Shown: positions 50,850-61,366 of the stretch, piece by piece | Layout of the letters: each line of letters begins with the position of its first letter | How positions within the stretch are numbered: position 1 is the first letter of the stretch | Source of the DNA: Paraburkholderia nodosa | GTDB lineage: Bacteria > Pseudomonadota > Gammaproteobacteria > Burkholderiales > Burkholderiaceae | NCBI RefSeq assembly: GCF_001718195.1 | Contig: NZ_MCNV01000004.1 | Location: 351,104 to 415,103 of the forward strand | DNA: 64,000 bases | Direction: 5' to 3' | The notes under the pieces: model-generated | Database searches by the model: none | Seen by the model: only the letters and a program-made list of their open reading frames with translations | What the model was told of the DNA's origin: nothing | Position numbers and translations under genes: made by a program

Positions 50850-52218
50850 TCAAACGAGCAGCAGCAGCGCCGCGCCGAACACCACGGTGCCGAGCAGGAA
50901 CGTCATGACCGTGAAGCCCAGCACGCGCTGCACGCCGATGCCCGCCATCGCGACCACGGGCGCGGCCCAGAAGGGCTGCATCATGTTCGAGACCTGCTCG
51001 CCCATGGCGACGGCCATGGTGGTTGCGGGCATCGAAGCATGCAGCGCGATCGCCGCGGGCACGACGAACGGGCCCTGCACGGCCCAGTGGCCGCCGCCGC
51101 TCGGAATGAAGAACGTGACGATGAGCGAGCACACATAGCTCCAGAACGGCAGCGTGTGCGTGTTCGAGATCGCGATGAAGAAGTGCGAGATTACGTTGGG
51201 CAGGCCCGTGGCGTCCATCATGCCCATCACGCCGCCGTATAGCGGGTATTGCAGCATCATCGAGCCGGTCTGTTTGGCGGCGTTCTTGACCGCATCCGCG
51301 TAAGCGAGTGGATAGCCATGCAGGATCACGCCCGCGATGAACATCACGAAGATCACGGCGTTCACGCCGGAGAACGCTTCGATGTGCTCGATGTGCGCGA
51401 GCACGAGGAACGTCATGCCCACGAGGCCGATGAACGCGCTGCCGATCCAGGAGTATTCGAGCCACTTTGCGAAGCTCAGCTTGCCTTCGGGGCGCTTGCG
51501 CGGTTCCGGGTCGGGGTTATTCTCGATGTCGAGCACGACGGCGTCTTCATCGCGCGGCTTGAGGAGCGCGAGCACGATGGGCGTGGCGACCAGCATCACG
51601 AGCACGGGCACGAGGTTGAACGCCGTGAACACGGTGTCGTTGAACGGCAGCACTTCGCCCGTGAGCTTTTGCACGACGTTCATCGCGCTGCCCGGCGTGG
51701 ACTGCGCGAGCGCGATGGAGCTGGAAATGCCGCTCGCCCACACCACCCAGCCCGAAAAGCCCGCGGCGACGATCCACGCGAAGTCCACGTGCATACGCTT
51801 GGCCACTTCGCGCGCGAGCAGCGCGCTCACCACGAGACCGAGGCCCCAGTTGAAGAACGAGGCCACGGCTACTAGCAGGAAGGTGAGCGCCGCTGCCTGC
51901 ACCGGCGTGCGGGCAATGCCCACGAGCGCCTTGAACACGCGCTGCACGGGCGCAGCGTGCGCGAACGCGTGGCCCGTGACGAGGACGAGCGTGATCTGGA
52001 AGGCGAACGTGAGGATATTGAAGAAGCCCTTGTACCACCCGACCACGAGCGTGTTGAGCGTCGCATGCGGAGCGAACATCGCCGAGAGCGCGGCCACGAC
52101 CGCGGTGATGAGAATCGCGAGCACGAACGGGTCCGGGTATGGTGCGCTCGAACAGGCTGATCGTCGCGTCGGTAAAGCGTGTCTTGCGTACGGGTGCGGC
52201 GGTAGCGGTGGACTTCAC
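50850..52218 (-). pseudogene. atoE: AtoE-type short-chain fatty acid transporter with one-base frameshift
   Basis: Inner-membrane carrier of the TIGR00366/AtoE family. The natural start is GTG 52218 with AGGAG 7 nt upstream, giving MKSTATAAPVRKTRF and SLFERTIP. At 52133-52134 an extra C on the plus strand (gggtccggg, expected gggtcggg) shifts the frame, and the rest of the protein (DPFVLAILITAV and about ten helices such as FFNWGLGLVVSALLAREVAKR and FIPSGGGHWAVQGP) continues in another frame to a stop at 50850. Removing one base restores 455 residues. Without it only about 424 residues from a GTG at 52124 could be made. Either a recent mutation or an assembly error. Confidence 0.86.
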
Positions 52219-52296
52219 GTATCGTCTCCTGGTGCTGAAAGGGGCCGCACGTACCTGGCGCGCGGCTGTTTGTATCGGGGGCGCAGTGGCGCTAGT

Positions 52297-53172
52297 TCAT
52301 CGGGCGAAGCCGTAGAGTTCGGCGGGGTTGTCGACGAGAATGCGCTTGCGCGCCGCTTCGTCGTCGACCCACGCGCCGAGCAGATCGAAGATCGCGGCGG
52401 TGTCGGGCTTGTGCGCCTCCGTCACGTGCGGCCAGTCGCTGCCCCACACGGTGCGCTCCGGCAGCAGCGCGGACCATGCGCGTGCTGTGTCGGCGAGGTC
52501 GGCGTAGCCGCCTGCGAGGCCCACTTGCGAATCGAGGTAGGCGCCCGAGAGCTTGACCCATACGCGCCCCGAAGCGGCCAGACGGCGCACCACACCATAC
52601 GCGCGGTGCGCGGTGCCCGCGGGCAGGGGCAGGCGCGCGCGGTGGTCGAACACCATCTTGCAGGGCAGGCGAGTGAGCAAGGCTTCGTGCTCGACAATCT
52701 GGTCGGCGGTCCAGTGCAACTGCACATGCCAGCCGAGTTCGGCAATGCGCTGCGCAAGCGGCTCGACCATGTCGAAGGTCACGACCGCCTGATGCGGCGT
52801 GTACAACGTGAAGCGGATGCCGCGTATGCCGCCGCGGTCGAGCATGTCGAGTTCGGCGTCGCTCACCTCGGGGCGCAGGACCGCTACGCCGCGGGCATTG
52901 TCGATGCCCAGTTGGCGGATCGCGTCGAGCGTCACGCAGTTGTCGGTGCCGTAGGGGCGCGGCGTGACGATGACGGTGCGCTGCGTGCCGGTGCGTGCCT
53001 GTACGCGTCGATAGTCCTCGACCGTTGCGCGATCGACGATATGCGCACCGTTGCCGGGTGAGGCCGCAAAGCGGCGATCGTAGATGTGGATGTGCGAATC
53101 GCACGCGAAGGCGGGCGCCGCTATGCGCGCCCTGGGGGCGTCGATGGTATGGACATGCTGCTCACGCTCCAT
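52297..53172 (-). CDS. Amidohydrolase, lactonase-like (PF04909)
   Basis: TIM-barrel hydrolase of 291 residues from ATG 53172, with AAGGAG upstream. FACDSHIHIYDRRF is the metal-binding HxH strand; QLHWTADQI, KMVFDHRARLP and VWGSDWPH supply later His and Asp residues. It resembles 2-pyrone-4,6-dicarboxylate lactonases and 4-sulfomuconolactonases, which open a lactone ring. 67 nt after the CoA-transferase gene in the same operon. Confidence 0.88.
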   Translation of the reverse strand: MEREQHVHTIDAPRARIAAPAFACDSHIHIYDRRFAASPGNGAHIVDRATVEDYRRVQARTGTQRTVIVTPRPYGTDNCVTLDAIRQLGIDNARGVAVLRPEVSDAELDMLDRGGIRGIRFTLYTPHQAVVTFDMVEPLAQRIAELGWHVQLHWTADQIVEHEALLTRLPCKMVFDHRARLPLPAGTAHRAYGVVRRLAASGRVWVKLSGAYLDSQVGLAGGYADLADTARAWSALLPERTVWGSDWPHVTEAHKPDTAAIFDLLGAWVDDEAARKRILVDNPAELYGFAR

Positions 53173-53239
53173 CGCGTTGTCTCCTTGTTTGCCGCGCGCA
53201 CCCAAAGGCATGGATGCGCGCGGATGCAGCTTTGTGTGT

Positions 53240-54442
53240 TCAGAGCACGGCGTGCTCGTTTCTCAATCGTTCGATATCGGCATCGCTCCAGCCGCCCTCG
53301 CGCAGCACCACATCGGAGTGCTCGCCGAAGGCGGGCGCGGCGATCGGGTCCGGCGCAGGCGTCGCGCCGAAGCGAATCGGCTCGCGAAAGCCGCGATACG
53401 CGCCCACGCCGGGATAGTCGTAGCGCGTGACCATCTGCTCTGCGAGCACCTGGGGATCGTCGAACATGTCTTCGACGGTGCGCGCCGCCGCGCAGGGCAC
53501 CGCCTCGCCAAAATGCGCTTCCCATTCGAGCGCGCTGCGCGCCTGCAACGCGGCGTGCAATTGCGGCACGATCTCGTCGCGATGCTCGGCACGTTTGCGC
53601 ACTGAATCGTAACGCTCGTTCTGCGCGAGTGCAGCGAGCCCGGTTTTTTCGCAGAGCGCCTGCCAGAAATGCGGCGTGTTCGCGGAGATGTAGAGCCAGC
53701 CTTCGCGCGTCGGATGAATACCGGTGATGCCGCCCGAACGCATGTCGCGGCCAACGTCCTTCGGCTCGTCGTCGGCCCAGATCATGCGCGCGGACTGCAT
53801 GGTGAGCGCGCTGCGCAGCAGCGAAACGCCAACGTACTGGCCCGCGCCGCTGCGCTCGCGCTCGAACAGCGCGGAGGATACGCCCGCTGCGACGAGCGCG
53901 GCGGCGTAGTAGTCGACCACCGAGCCGTAGAGAATCTCGGGCGGGCCATCGCTCTTGCCCTGTAGCGCGCACATGCCCGTCATGGTCTGCAGCACCTGGT
54001 CGTAACCGGCCTTGTCCTTGTTCGGACCCTGGTCGCCGTAGCCGGTGACCGCGCAGTAAATGAGCCGCGGGTTCACTTCGCGCAGCTGTTCCCAGGCAAT
54101 GCCGAGCCGTGCCGGCACGCCGGGTCGAAAGTTGTGCACGAGCACGTCGGCCTGTTCGACGAGGCGTAACAGCACCTCCTGCGCGCGGGATTGTTTCAGG
54201 TCGAGCACGAGCCCGCGCTTGCCGCGATTGACGCCGAGAAAGGCGCGGCTTTCGGCCTGGAGCGTGGACGGATACTTGCGCAGATTGTCGCCCGTGGGCG
54301 GCTCGATCTTGATGACGTCCGCGCCCTGGTCGGCGAGCAGGGTGCAGCCATACGGGCCCGCGATATAGGCGCTCAGGTCGAGCACGCGCACGCCCGCGAG
54401 CGGGCCGCGCGGCGCTGCATTCGATTCGGCTGGCTGGCTCAT
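53240..54442 (-). CDS. Family III CoA-transferase (CaiB/BaiF)
   Basis: Enzyme of 400 residues that transfers CoA between carboxylic acids, acting in the cytoplasm. GPLAGVRVLDLSAYIAGPYG is the family opening, followed by DVIKIEPPTGDNLRK, RKRGLVLDLKQ, VHNFRPGVPARLG and GYDQVLQTMTGMCALQG, the last holding the expected catalytic Asp. Its start overlaps the lyase stop by 4 nt (ATGA), giving tight coupling. Probably activates the acid that the lyase then cleaves. Confidence 0.92.
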   Translation of the reverse strand: MSQPAESNAAPRGPLAGVRVLDLSAYIAGPYGCTLLADQGADVIKIEPPTGDNLRKYPSTLQAESRAFLGVNRGKRGLVLDLKQSRAQEVLLRLVEQADVLVHNFRPGVPARLGIAWEQLREVNPRLIYCAVTGYGDQGPNKDKAGYDQVLQTMTGMCALQGKSDGPPEILYGSVVDYYAAALVAAGVSSALFERERSGAGQYVGVSLLRSALTMQSARMIWADDEPKDVGRDMRSGGITGIHPTREGWLYISANTPHFWQALCEKTGLAALAQNERYDSVRKRAEHRDEIVPQLHAALQARSALEWEAHFGEAVPCAAARTVEDMFDDPQVLAEQMVTRYDYPGVGAYRGFREPIRFGATPAPDPIAAPAFGEHSDVVLREGGWSDADIERLRNEHAVL

Positions 54443-55338
54443 TGGCGCACCTCGCTCGACGTTGCGGATGCAATGAGTCCAAGCCGTTCGGCGCTCTGCA
54501 CGAGGGCACGGGCGCGCTCGACGAAAGGCGCGTCGATCATCTTGCCGTCCACGACATAAGCGCCCACGCCGTCGCGTTCGGCGTTGCGCGCCGCTTCCAC
54601 CACGCGCAGCGCGTGGGCGATTTCTTCTTCGGAAGGGCGGAATACGTCGTTGGCGAGCGCGATCTGGCTCGGGTGGATGCAGCTCTTGCCGAGAAAGCCT
54701 AGCGAGCGGGCCAGTTCGGCTTCGGCGCGAAACCCTTCGGCATCCTTGATATTCGCGAAAACCGAGTCGTAGGCGAATACGCCTGCTTCGCCCGCGGCTA
54801 GCCGCAGACTGAACATGGCTTGCTGAATGGCCGCCGGGTCGCGCCGCGCGATGCCGAGCGGCTCGAACAGGTCGCCAAGACCCAGTTGAAGGCCCGCCAC
54901 GCGTGCATGCGCGGAGGCGAGCGTCGCCGCTTCACGCAGCGCGCGCGGCGATTCGACGTTGAGCAACAGCTTCACGGGGCGGCTCACGCCATTGGCGCGC
55001 TCCGCGCGCTCGATCGCGGCAGCGGCGGCGCACACGTCGTCGGCGGATTCGGGTTTCGGCAGATTCACGTAATCGAGGCCCGGTTGAACCACGGCGACGA
55101 TATCGTCGGCGAACCACGGCGTGTCGAGCGCGTTCACGCGCACGATCAGCACCTTGCCGCGCTCGCGTACGGCGGGCGACACGAGTAGCGTGCGCAGCGC
55201 CTCACGCGCTTCGGGTTTACGCGCAGGGGCAACCGAGTCTTCCAGGTCGAACGACAACGCGTCCGCGGCGCTGCCGAGCGCCTTTTCGAACAGCTCCGGG
55301 CGCGATGCCGGCACGAACAACTTGCTTCTCATCTCCAT
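54439..55338 (-). CDS. CitE/HpcH-type CoA-ester lyase
   Basis: Lyase of 299 residues related to citrate-lyase beta chain and citramalyl-CoA/malyl-CoA lyases. RSKLFVPASRPELFEKALGS, LSFDLEDSVAPARKPEAR, VNALDTPWFADDI, KLLLNVESPRALREA, LQLGLGDL and GFLGKSCIHPSQIALAN carry the Arg, Glu and Asp that bind magnesium and CoA ester. First gene of the operon, divergent from a LysR with 98 bp between. Start chosen at 55338 (GGAA upstream); 55332 is also possible. Confidence 0.9.
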   Translation of the reverse strand: MEMRSKLFVPASRPELFEKALGSAADALSFDLEDSVAPARKPEAREALRTLLVSPAVRERGKVLIVRVNALDTPWFADDIVAVVQPGLDYVNLPKPESADDVCAAAAAIERAERANGVSRPVKLLLNVESPRALREAATLASAHARVAGLQLGLGDLFEPLGIARRDPAAIQQAMFSLRLAAGEAGVFAYDSVFANIKDAEGFRAEAELARSLGFLGKSCIHPSQIALANDVFRPSEEEIAHALRVVEAARNAERDGVGAYVVDGKMIDAPFVERARALVQSAERLGLIASATSSEVRQ

Positions 55339-55389
55339 GCGTTCCGTATAGATCACCAGTGAAGGGCAGTCTACGATCGGCAACGATTT

Positions 55390-55412
55390 AGATAAACTAT
55401 GCGAATCTATCT
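55390..55412. promoter_or_regulatory. Candidate LysR operator AGATA-N13-TATCT
   Basis: Inverted repeat AGATA/TATCT, 23 bp, with a T-N11-A core, in the 98-bp gap between the lyase and its divergent LysR. A wider CTATG/CATAG symmetry surrounds it. This is the usual place for a LysR-type activation site. Confidence 0.5.
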
Positions 55413-55436
55413 TTAAACCATAGAGAAGCTACGTTT

Positions 55437-56596
<1,160 letters not shown>

Positions 56597-56684
56597 TCAA
56601 CGAGGTGCGGCGGCCGATTTATCCGTTGGATGCAATTTGACCGCCGCAATACGAATACTCAGTAATCCCTGTTAAATCTCCTTG

Positions 56685-56900
56685 TTAGTAGCCCTGCACC
56701 CAATGCCCCGGAATCCACACCCACTGATTGCCTTCCCAGCGGTAGTGTCCCTTGGACCAGGCATAGCCCTCGGCGGGTGCGGGTGGCGGCGTCTCGACGC
56801 GCGGCACCGGCTCCGGTGGGTGGGCCGGCTCCACGATACATGCGCAAAGCAGGGCGGCGCAGGCGACCAGGGTCACGGGGTGCAGTAGTCTTATCTTCAT
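56685..56900 (-). CDS. Small WXXGXW-repeat lipoprotein
   Basis: 71-residue exported protein. The signal ends in LLCAC (lipobox near 17-21), then a Pro-rich spacer, then WSKGHYRW and WIPGHW, the two-copy WXXGXW pattern (PF12779). Likely outer-membrane or periplasmic; function unknown. Paralogue of the protein at 61367-61741, with which it brackets the ECF sigma operon. Confidence 0.82.
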   Translation of the reverse strand: MKIRLLHPVTLVACAALLCACIVEPAHPPEPVPRVETPPPAPAEGYAWSKGHYRWEGNQWVWIPGHWVQGY

Positions 56901-57021
56901 GGCGGGAGTCCTCCACTGACTGAAATTGTTTGGTTATCCGAACGGCTGGCCAGGCTCGCCGCGTAGCGGCATCCGGGTCCACGTAAAGCGGTGCGCCGTC
57001 GTGTTTGTCTGTTCCAACCGT

Positions 57022-58170
57022 TCATGCCCTTATCAAACCCGTAGTCGCATTTTTTGTGCCCGAATCTCCGAATAACATCGACGCCGTGCGCTGTGGATCG
57101 AGCCCGAGGCTCTCCGCGGCCGCGCCCGCGATCAATGCATCGAGTGAGGCGGTGGGCTTGAGGTCGCGCGCCTCATAGAGATCCGCGCTGCGCAGCCCCG
57201 GCCAGTCGGCCTGTACGCGTCCGCCCGCCACGGCGCCGCCCACCAGCATCGCCACCGAAGCCTGACCGTGGTCGGTGCCGCCCGTGCCGTTCGCCGCGGC
57301 CGTGCGGCCGAACTCGGTCGCGACGAGCACCGTGGTCTTGTCCCACGCGGGGCCGAGTCCGTCGCGCAGCGAGGCGAGCATCGTGTCGAGCGCTTTTAGC
57401 TGATTCGCGAGCCGCGCGTTCTGCGCGCTGTGCGTGTCCCATCCGCCGGTTTCGATCATGGCGATGCGCGGGCCATCGGGGCGCGCGAGGAAGCTCGCCG
57501 CAAGCTTGCCGACGCTCGCGGGGTCCTGGCGGGCGCTTACGTCGCCCGCGAGCCCGCGTGCGTTCATCGCCGAAAGCCAGAGCGCGCGCAACTGCGGATC
57601 GCCGTCGTAAAGCGCGGAAACGCGCGTGAGCAGATCGTCGGATGCGCTGGGCAGCGCCGAGGGCGCGTACGAACTCACCTGCACCGTGCCGCGCAGCGCG
57701 AGCGGCACGGTAGGCGCGAACGCAATGGCATTTTCGCGCGAGGCAGGCAGCATGGCGGCGAGCCGGTTGAGCCAGCCGTCCTTGACCTGGTAGGGCGCGC
57801 GGCCGCCGGTTTCCAGCACGTTCTGTCCGTCGAAGTGGGAGCGGTCGCGATACGGCGAAGCGATCGCATGCACGAAGAGCGCCTGCTTCTCGCCATACAT
57901 CTGCGCCATCTGGCCGAGCGACGGATGCAGCGCGAACGTGCCGTCGAGTTTCGCTGCCTTGTCGATGTCGATGGCGAGCGGGCCGCGCAGCGTGGCGTAG
58001 GCCGGCTCCGCGTAGGGCACGACAATGTTCAGCCCGTCGGCCGCGCCGCGCTGGATCACGAACACGAAGCGGCGCTCGGTCTCGACGCTGGCGAACACGA
58101 TCTGCGGTGCGACGAGCATCGTGCCCGCGCCGGCGGCGGCGACGCGCAGGAAATGGCGGCGGGAAACCAT
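57022..58170 (-). CDS. DUF1501 protein with twin-arginine signal
   Basis: Exported protein of 382 residues from ATG 58170 (upstream AGGAG). VSRRHFLRVAAAGAGTMLVAPQ is a clear twin-arginine signal. VFVIQRGAADGLNIVVP, SPYRDRSHFDGQNVLE, GPRIAMIETGGWDTHSAQNARL, VLVATEFGRTAAANGTGGTDHGQAS define DUF1501, a sulfatase-like alkaline phosphatase fold. Function unknown. Follows DUF1800 by 5 nt, as these families usually pair. Confidence 0.88.
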   Translation of the reverse strand: MVSRRHFLRVAAAGAGTMLVAPQIVFASVETERRFVFVIQRGAADGLNIVVPYAEPAYATLRGPLAIDIDKAAKLDGTFALHPSLGQMAQMYGEKQALFVHAIASPYRDRSHFDGQNVLETGGRAPYQVKDGWLNRLAAMLPASRENAIAFAPTVPLALRGTVQVSSYAPSALPSASDDLLTRVSALYDGDPQLRALWLSAMNARGLAGDVSARQDPASVGKLAASFLARPDGPRIAMIETGGWDTHSAQNARLANQLKALDTMLASLRDGLGPAWDKTTVLVATEFGRTAAANGTGGTDHGQASVAMLVGGAVAGGRVQADWPGLRSADLYEARDLKPTASLDALIAGAAAESLGLDPQRTASMLFGDSGTKNATTGLIRA

Positions 58171-58175
58171 GGCGG

Positions 58176-59627
58176 TTATCTCCTCAGGAAATCGGGCGAG
58201 ACGAGCAGCAAGGCGATCGCAGTCGACGCGCTTTCGGCATGCGCGACCGCGGTGGCGGTGGGCGCGCTGAGCGTGGCGCCCATGAGCGTGTTGCCGAGCG
58301 TGCGCGGGTCGAGCCGGTCGCCCACGCGTGCCGAGAAGCGCTGCGCGACTTCCACGCGGCGCACGAGCGCATCGGGCGCGGCCCAGCTTGCCGCGATGTC
58401 GTCGTAGCCGGCCGGCGAGCCTGGCCGCCACACCGGCTGGCCGAGTTGCGTGAGCAGCGGCGCGGCGTTGATCTCGCCGGCGTCGCCGGGTTCGCGCCAG
58501 CCGAGACCGCGCATCGACGAAACGGTCCACTCCCACGGTGTCTTGAACTTCGCGTCGACGGGTGCCCACGCCTGCGGCGCTTCAACGAGCGCGCGATACA
58601 CGGTGGGCAGATCGCCGCCGCTTTGCTCGAAGGCGAGTGCGAGACGCTCGGTAAGTGCGGGCGGCGGATTGTCGGCGACGAAGTGGCGGGCGAGCTGGAA
58701 CGCAATATGGCGGCTCGTGGCGCTCGCGTGCGCGAGGTCGTTGAGGATGGCAAGCGCCTGCTGCTCGCCCAGTTGATCGTAGCGCTTGCCCATCACGGTG
58801 CGCGTGCCCGGCTCGTGCAGCGCGGGGCGAAACACGAAGCTGCCGGGCGCGGCATTGCCGGGCTGCGGCCCGCGTAAACCCGCCACGCTCCAGCCCGTCA
58901 GCGCACGTGCGAATTCGGTCACGTCGTCCTGCGTGTAGCCGGTGCGCACGCCGAGCGTGTGCAGCTCCATGATCTCGCGTGCGAGGTTCTCGTTGAGGCC
59001 GCGCTTGTGCGCGGGGTCGCGTTGATCGGCGCGCAGCGCGGCGCGGCTGTCGGGCCCAACGGAGCGCGTCTGATCGAGAAAGAGCTGCATGGCAGGGTGC
59101 TGCTCGACGGCGACCAGCATGTCCGCGAAATTGCCGAGCACGTGCGGCCGGATCGCTTCCATTTCGAATGCGCCCGCAATGCCTGCAATCAATGCCTTGT
59201 CCACCGACACGGCGAAGTGGTTCGACCAGAAGTACACGAGCCGTTCGACGAACGGCGTGTCGCTCTGCAAGGCGCTCGTGAGGCGCGCGTTGACCGCGCT
59301 GCGGTAGATGCCCACGCTCTCGCGGCGGATCGCCTGATTGACTGCGCGGCGTGCAGCTTGTTGCGCGTTCCCTTGTGCGTTCGTCTCCGAAGCCGCGCTT
59401 GCTGCCGCATTGCCCGCCATACCTTGCTGGCGTTCTTCCCCGAAGCGCGCAGCGAGCGCCAGCGCGCCGGGCTCGTTGCGCCATGCCGCGGGCAGCGGTT
59501 CGTATGCCTGGAACTGGCCGAGCAGCCAGCCTCGAGGGTTGGCGGGCGGCGTCTCGTCGGCGCGCGCGCCGAGGCCGAAGCGGTTCATGGCGATCGCGCC
59601 GGCGCGGGCATTCGAAAGGCTTTCCAT
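58176..59627 (-). CDS. DUF1800 protein
   Basis: Protein of 483 residues of the DUF1800 family (pairs with DUF1501). AIAMNRFGLGARADETPPANP, ERLVYFWSNHFAVSVDK, NENLAREIMELHTLGVRTGYTQDDVTEFARALTGWSV and RHIAFQLARHFVADNPPPAL are the family's recurring blocks. Function unknown; no signal peptide seen, so export may depend on the DUF1501 partner. Confidence 0.88.
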   Translation of the reverse strand: MESLSNARAGAIAMNRFGLGARADETPPANPRGWLLGQFQAYEPLPAAWRNEPGALALAARFGEERQQGMAGNAAASAASETNAQGNAQQAARRAVNQAIRRESVGIYRSAVNARLTSALQSDTPFVERLVYFWSNHFAVSVDKALIAGIAGAFEMEAIRPHVLGNFADMLVAVEQHPAMQLFLDQTRSVGPDSRAALRADQRDPAHKRGLNENLAREIMELHTLGVRTGYTQDDVTEFARALTGWSVAGLRGPQPGNAAPGSFVFRPALHEPGTRTVMGKRYDQLGEQQALAILNDLAHASATSRHIAFQLARHFVADNPPPALTERLALAFEQSGGDLPTVYRALVEAPQAWAPVDAKFKTPWEWTVSSMRGLGWREPGDAGEINAAPLLTQLGQPVWRPGSPAGYDDIAASWAAPDALVRRVEVAQRFSARVGDRLDPRTLGNTLMGATLSAPTATAVAHAESASTAIALLLVSPDFLRR

Positions 59628-59713
59628 GCGCGGTCCTTGTGCTCGATGGAGCGTTGCGTATTCCCGTTAAACGCTCATCGCACGCGGTATCCGTCGCTGG
59701 TCCGCCAAATACT

Positions 59714-60226
59714 TTACTGGGCGCCGCTCGCCTCGCTTACCGCCTTCTGCGGCTGCTTTTGCTGCTGCGCCGGTAGCCGCCACTGGCCGCGCTTTTCGAG
59801 CCCTTCGACGAACTTCACGCGTTCTTCGGGCGTGAGCGTCGCCGCGAAATCGACCACGCCGCGTTCGATTTGCGCGCGCAACGCGCTGTCGGCGGTGCGC
59901 GTGCGCGTGAGCGCGGCGTCGATGGCGTTGCGGTCGAGTTGCGGCGCGGCGAGCAGGTCGAGCACCTCGCGCCGACCGTCGCGTCCGTCGCGCGCGTACT
60001 GGCTGCCTTCGCGGCGCGAGGACTTGAGCGCCTGGGCGAACTGCTGCTGGCGTTCCGGCGAAAGCGCTTCGGCGGCGAAGCGCAACGCCACGCGCTGCGT
60101 CGCCTGCGCCTGCGGCTCACTGCGTACGGCGAACCAGCGCCACGCACCGCCCGCAATTGCGCCGAGCAGAAAAACGTTCAGGACGACCGAGCCGACGAGC
60201 AGCGTTTTCCATGAGCAGCCGTTCAT
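59714..60226 (-). CDS. Spy/CpxP-like periplasmic protein (metal-resistance fold)
   Basis: Protein of 170 residues anchored by one N-terminal helix (TLLVGSVVLNVFLLGAIAGG). The rest is helical and rich in Gln, Arg and Glu (LSPERQQQFAQALKS, LDRNAIDAALTRTRTADSALRAQIERGVVDFAATLTPEERVKFVEGLEKRG), matching the Spy/CpxP/CnrX (PF13801) layout with LTPEER. Likely senses metal or envelope stress. Overlaps the preceding gene by 4 nt (ATGA). Confidence 0.75.
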   Translation of the reverse strand: MNGCSWKTLLVGSVVLNVFLLGAIAGGAWRWFAVRSEPQAQATQRVALRFAAEALSPERQQQFAQALKSSRREGSQYARDGRDGRREVLDLLAAPQLDRNAIDAALTRTRTADSALRAQIERGVVDFAATLTPEERVKFVEGLEKRGQWRLPAQQQKQPQKAVSEASGAQ

Positions 60227-60678
60227 TCGTCACTCCCTTCGGCGCCAGGGTTGAGGTTCGATTCGCTCCAGTCCGAACTGGTCCCCCCGAAGCTCGTGCC
60301 GAGATACGTCTCGTGGGGGGCGGCGGGCGCCGTGCCGCCGAGCACGACGAACGATATCGTCAGCGCGCCTGCAAGCGCGCCCGCGAGGCCCACGCCCGCG
60401 AACGCCGCGCCGGACCACCAGAAGCTGCGGCGCTTCGCGGCGGCAACGGGCTTCAGCGGTGCGCCCGCAACGATCTGCTCGAAGAGCGCGCGCCCCGGCG
60501 GCGCCACCATGTCGCGGGAGAGCCAGGTGTCGAGCGCCATGGCCTCGTCGAGCGCCGCGTTGGCTTCGGTGCGATGCGCGCGGGCCCATTCGAGCGCGTC
60601 TTCTCGCTCGTGCTGCGGCCAGCGTTGCGGGTCGGCGCCATAAGCCGCGACGAGCATGTGGAATCGTTCGGGTGTCAT
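60223..60678 (-). CDS. Anti-sigma-like single-helix membrane protein
   Basis: 151-residue protein: acidic N-terminal domain (FHMLVAAYGADPQRWPQHER), one membrane helix near 85-112, and a short C-terminal periplasmic tail. Overlap with the sigma gene (60675-60678) and the helix layout fit a small anti-sigma factor. It lacks the zinc-binding HxxxCxxC of common anti-sigmas, so assignment is by position. Confidence 0.62.
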   Translation of the reverse strand: MTPERFHMLVAAYGADPQRWPQHEREDALEWARAHRTEANAALDEAMALDTWLSRDMVAPPGRALFEQIVAGAPLKPVAAAKRRSFWWSGAAFAGVGLAGALAGALTISFVVLGGTAPAAPHETYLGTSFGGTSSDWSESNLNPGAEGSDE

Positions 60679-61340
60679 ACGGAGTCCTTACCGGCGGCTT
60701 CGCCGGCCAGTTGTGCGCGCAGGGTGCGCCGGGCGCGCGCCAGCAGGCTTTCGAGCGCGTCCACCGAAATCTCCATCAGGCTGGCTGCTTCGAGGTTCGA
60801 AAGCTCCTGATAGTAAGTGAGTACGAGCGCTTCGCGCTGGCGCACGGGCAACGCCGCGAGTGCGGTGCGCACGCGCTCGTCGCGCGTGCGCGCTTCGATC
60901 TGCTGGTCGGGCGAGCCCGCGGGATCGGATGCCGGCTCGCTCACGGCGTGCACGTCTTCCACGGTCTCTTCGCGCCGTCCGCGCAAGCGGTCGTAGCAGA
61001 GGTTGAGCGCCACGCGATGCAGCCATGTATCGAATTTCGCTTCGCCCGTGCGCCAGGTGGGCGCCTGTTTCCAGATCCGCACGAACGCTTCCTGAGCGAC
61101 GTCTTCGGCTTCGCTGTGGTCGCCGAGCATGCGTGTGGCGAGTGCGATGAGGCGCGGCAGCTTGCTCGCGACGAGCGCACGCACGGCAAGCGGATCACGC
61201 GCGCCGACACGCGCGACGAGTTCCGCGTCCGGATCGCGTTCGTTCAAGGCCTTCCCGGCCTTGTCGGTCTGCAACGATGGAACCGCAGGCGAACCCGCTG
61301 CCGCGCCGTCATAGTCGTTTCCCAGTTTGAAGTCGGGCAC
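60675..61340 (-). CDS. ECF-type RNA polymerase sigma factor
   Basis: Extracytoplasmic-function sigma factor of 221 residues; start GTG 61340 with a weak site. Region 2: RLIALATRMLGDHSEAEDVAQEAFVRIWKQAPTWRTGEAKFDTWLHRVALNLCYDRLR; region 4: ALAALPVRQREALVLTYYQELSNLEAASLMEISVDALESLLARARRTLRAQL. It is coupled to the anti-sigma-like and Spy-like genes and lies 26 nt behind the WXXGXW gene. Likely responds to envelope stress. Confidence 0.9.
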   Translation of the reverse strand: MPDFKLGNDYDGAAAGSPAVPSLQTDKAGKALNERDPDAELVARVGARDPLAVRALVASKLPRLIALATRMLGDHSEAEDVAQEAFVRIWKQAPTWRTGEAKFDTWLHRVALNLCYDRLRGRREETVEDVHAVSEPASDPAGSPDQQIEARTRDERVRTALAALPVRQREALVLTYYQELSNLEAASLMEISVDALESLLARARRTLRAQLAGEAAGKDSV

Positions 61341-61366
61341 TCAGGCCTGATGCCGCTCGAGCGGCA

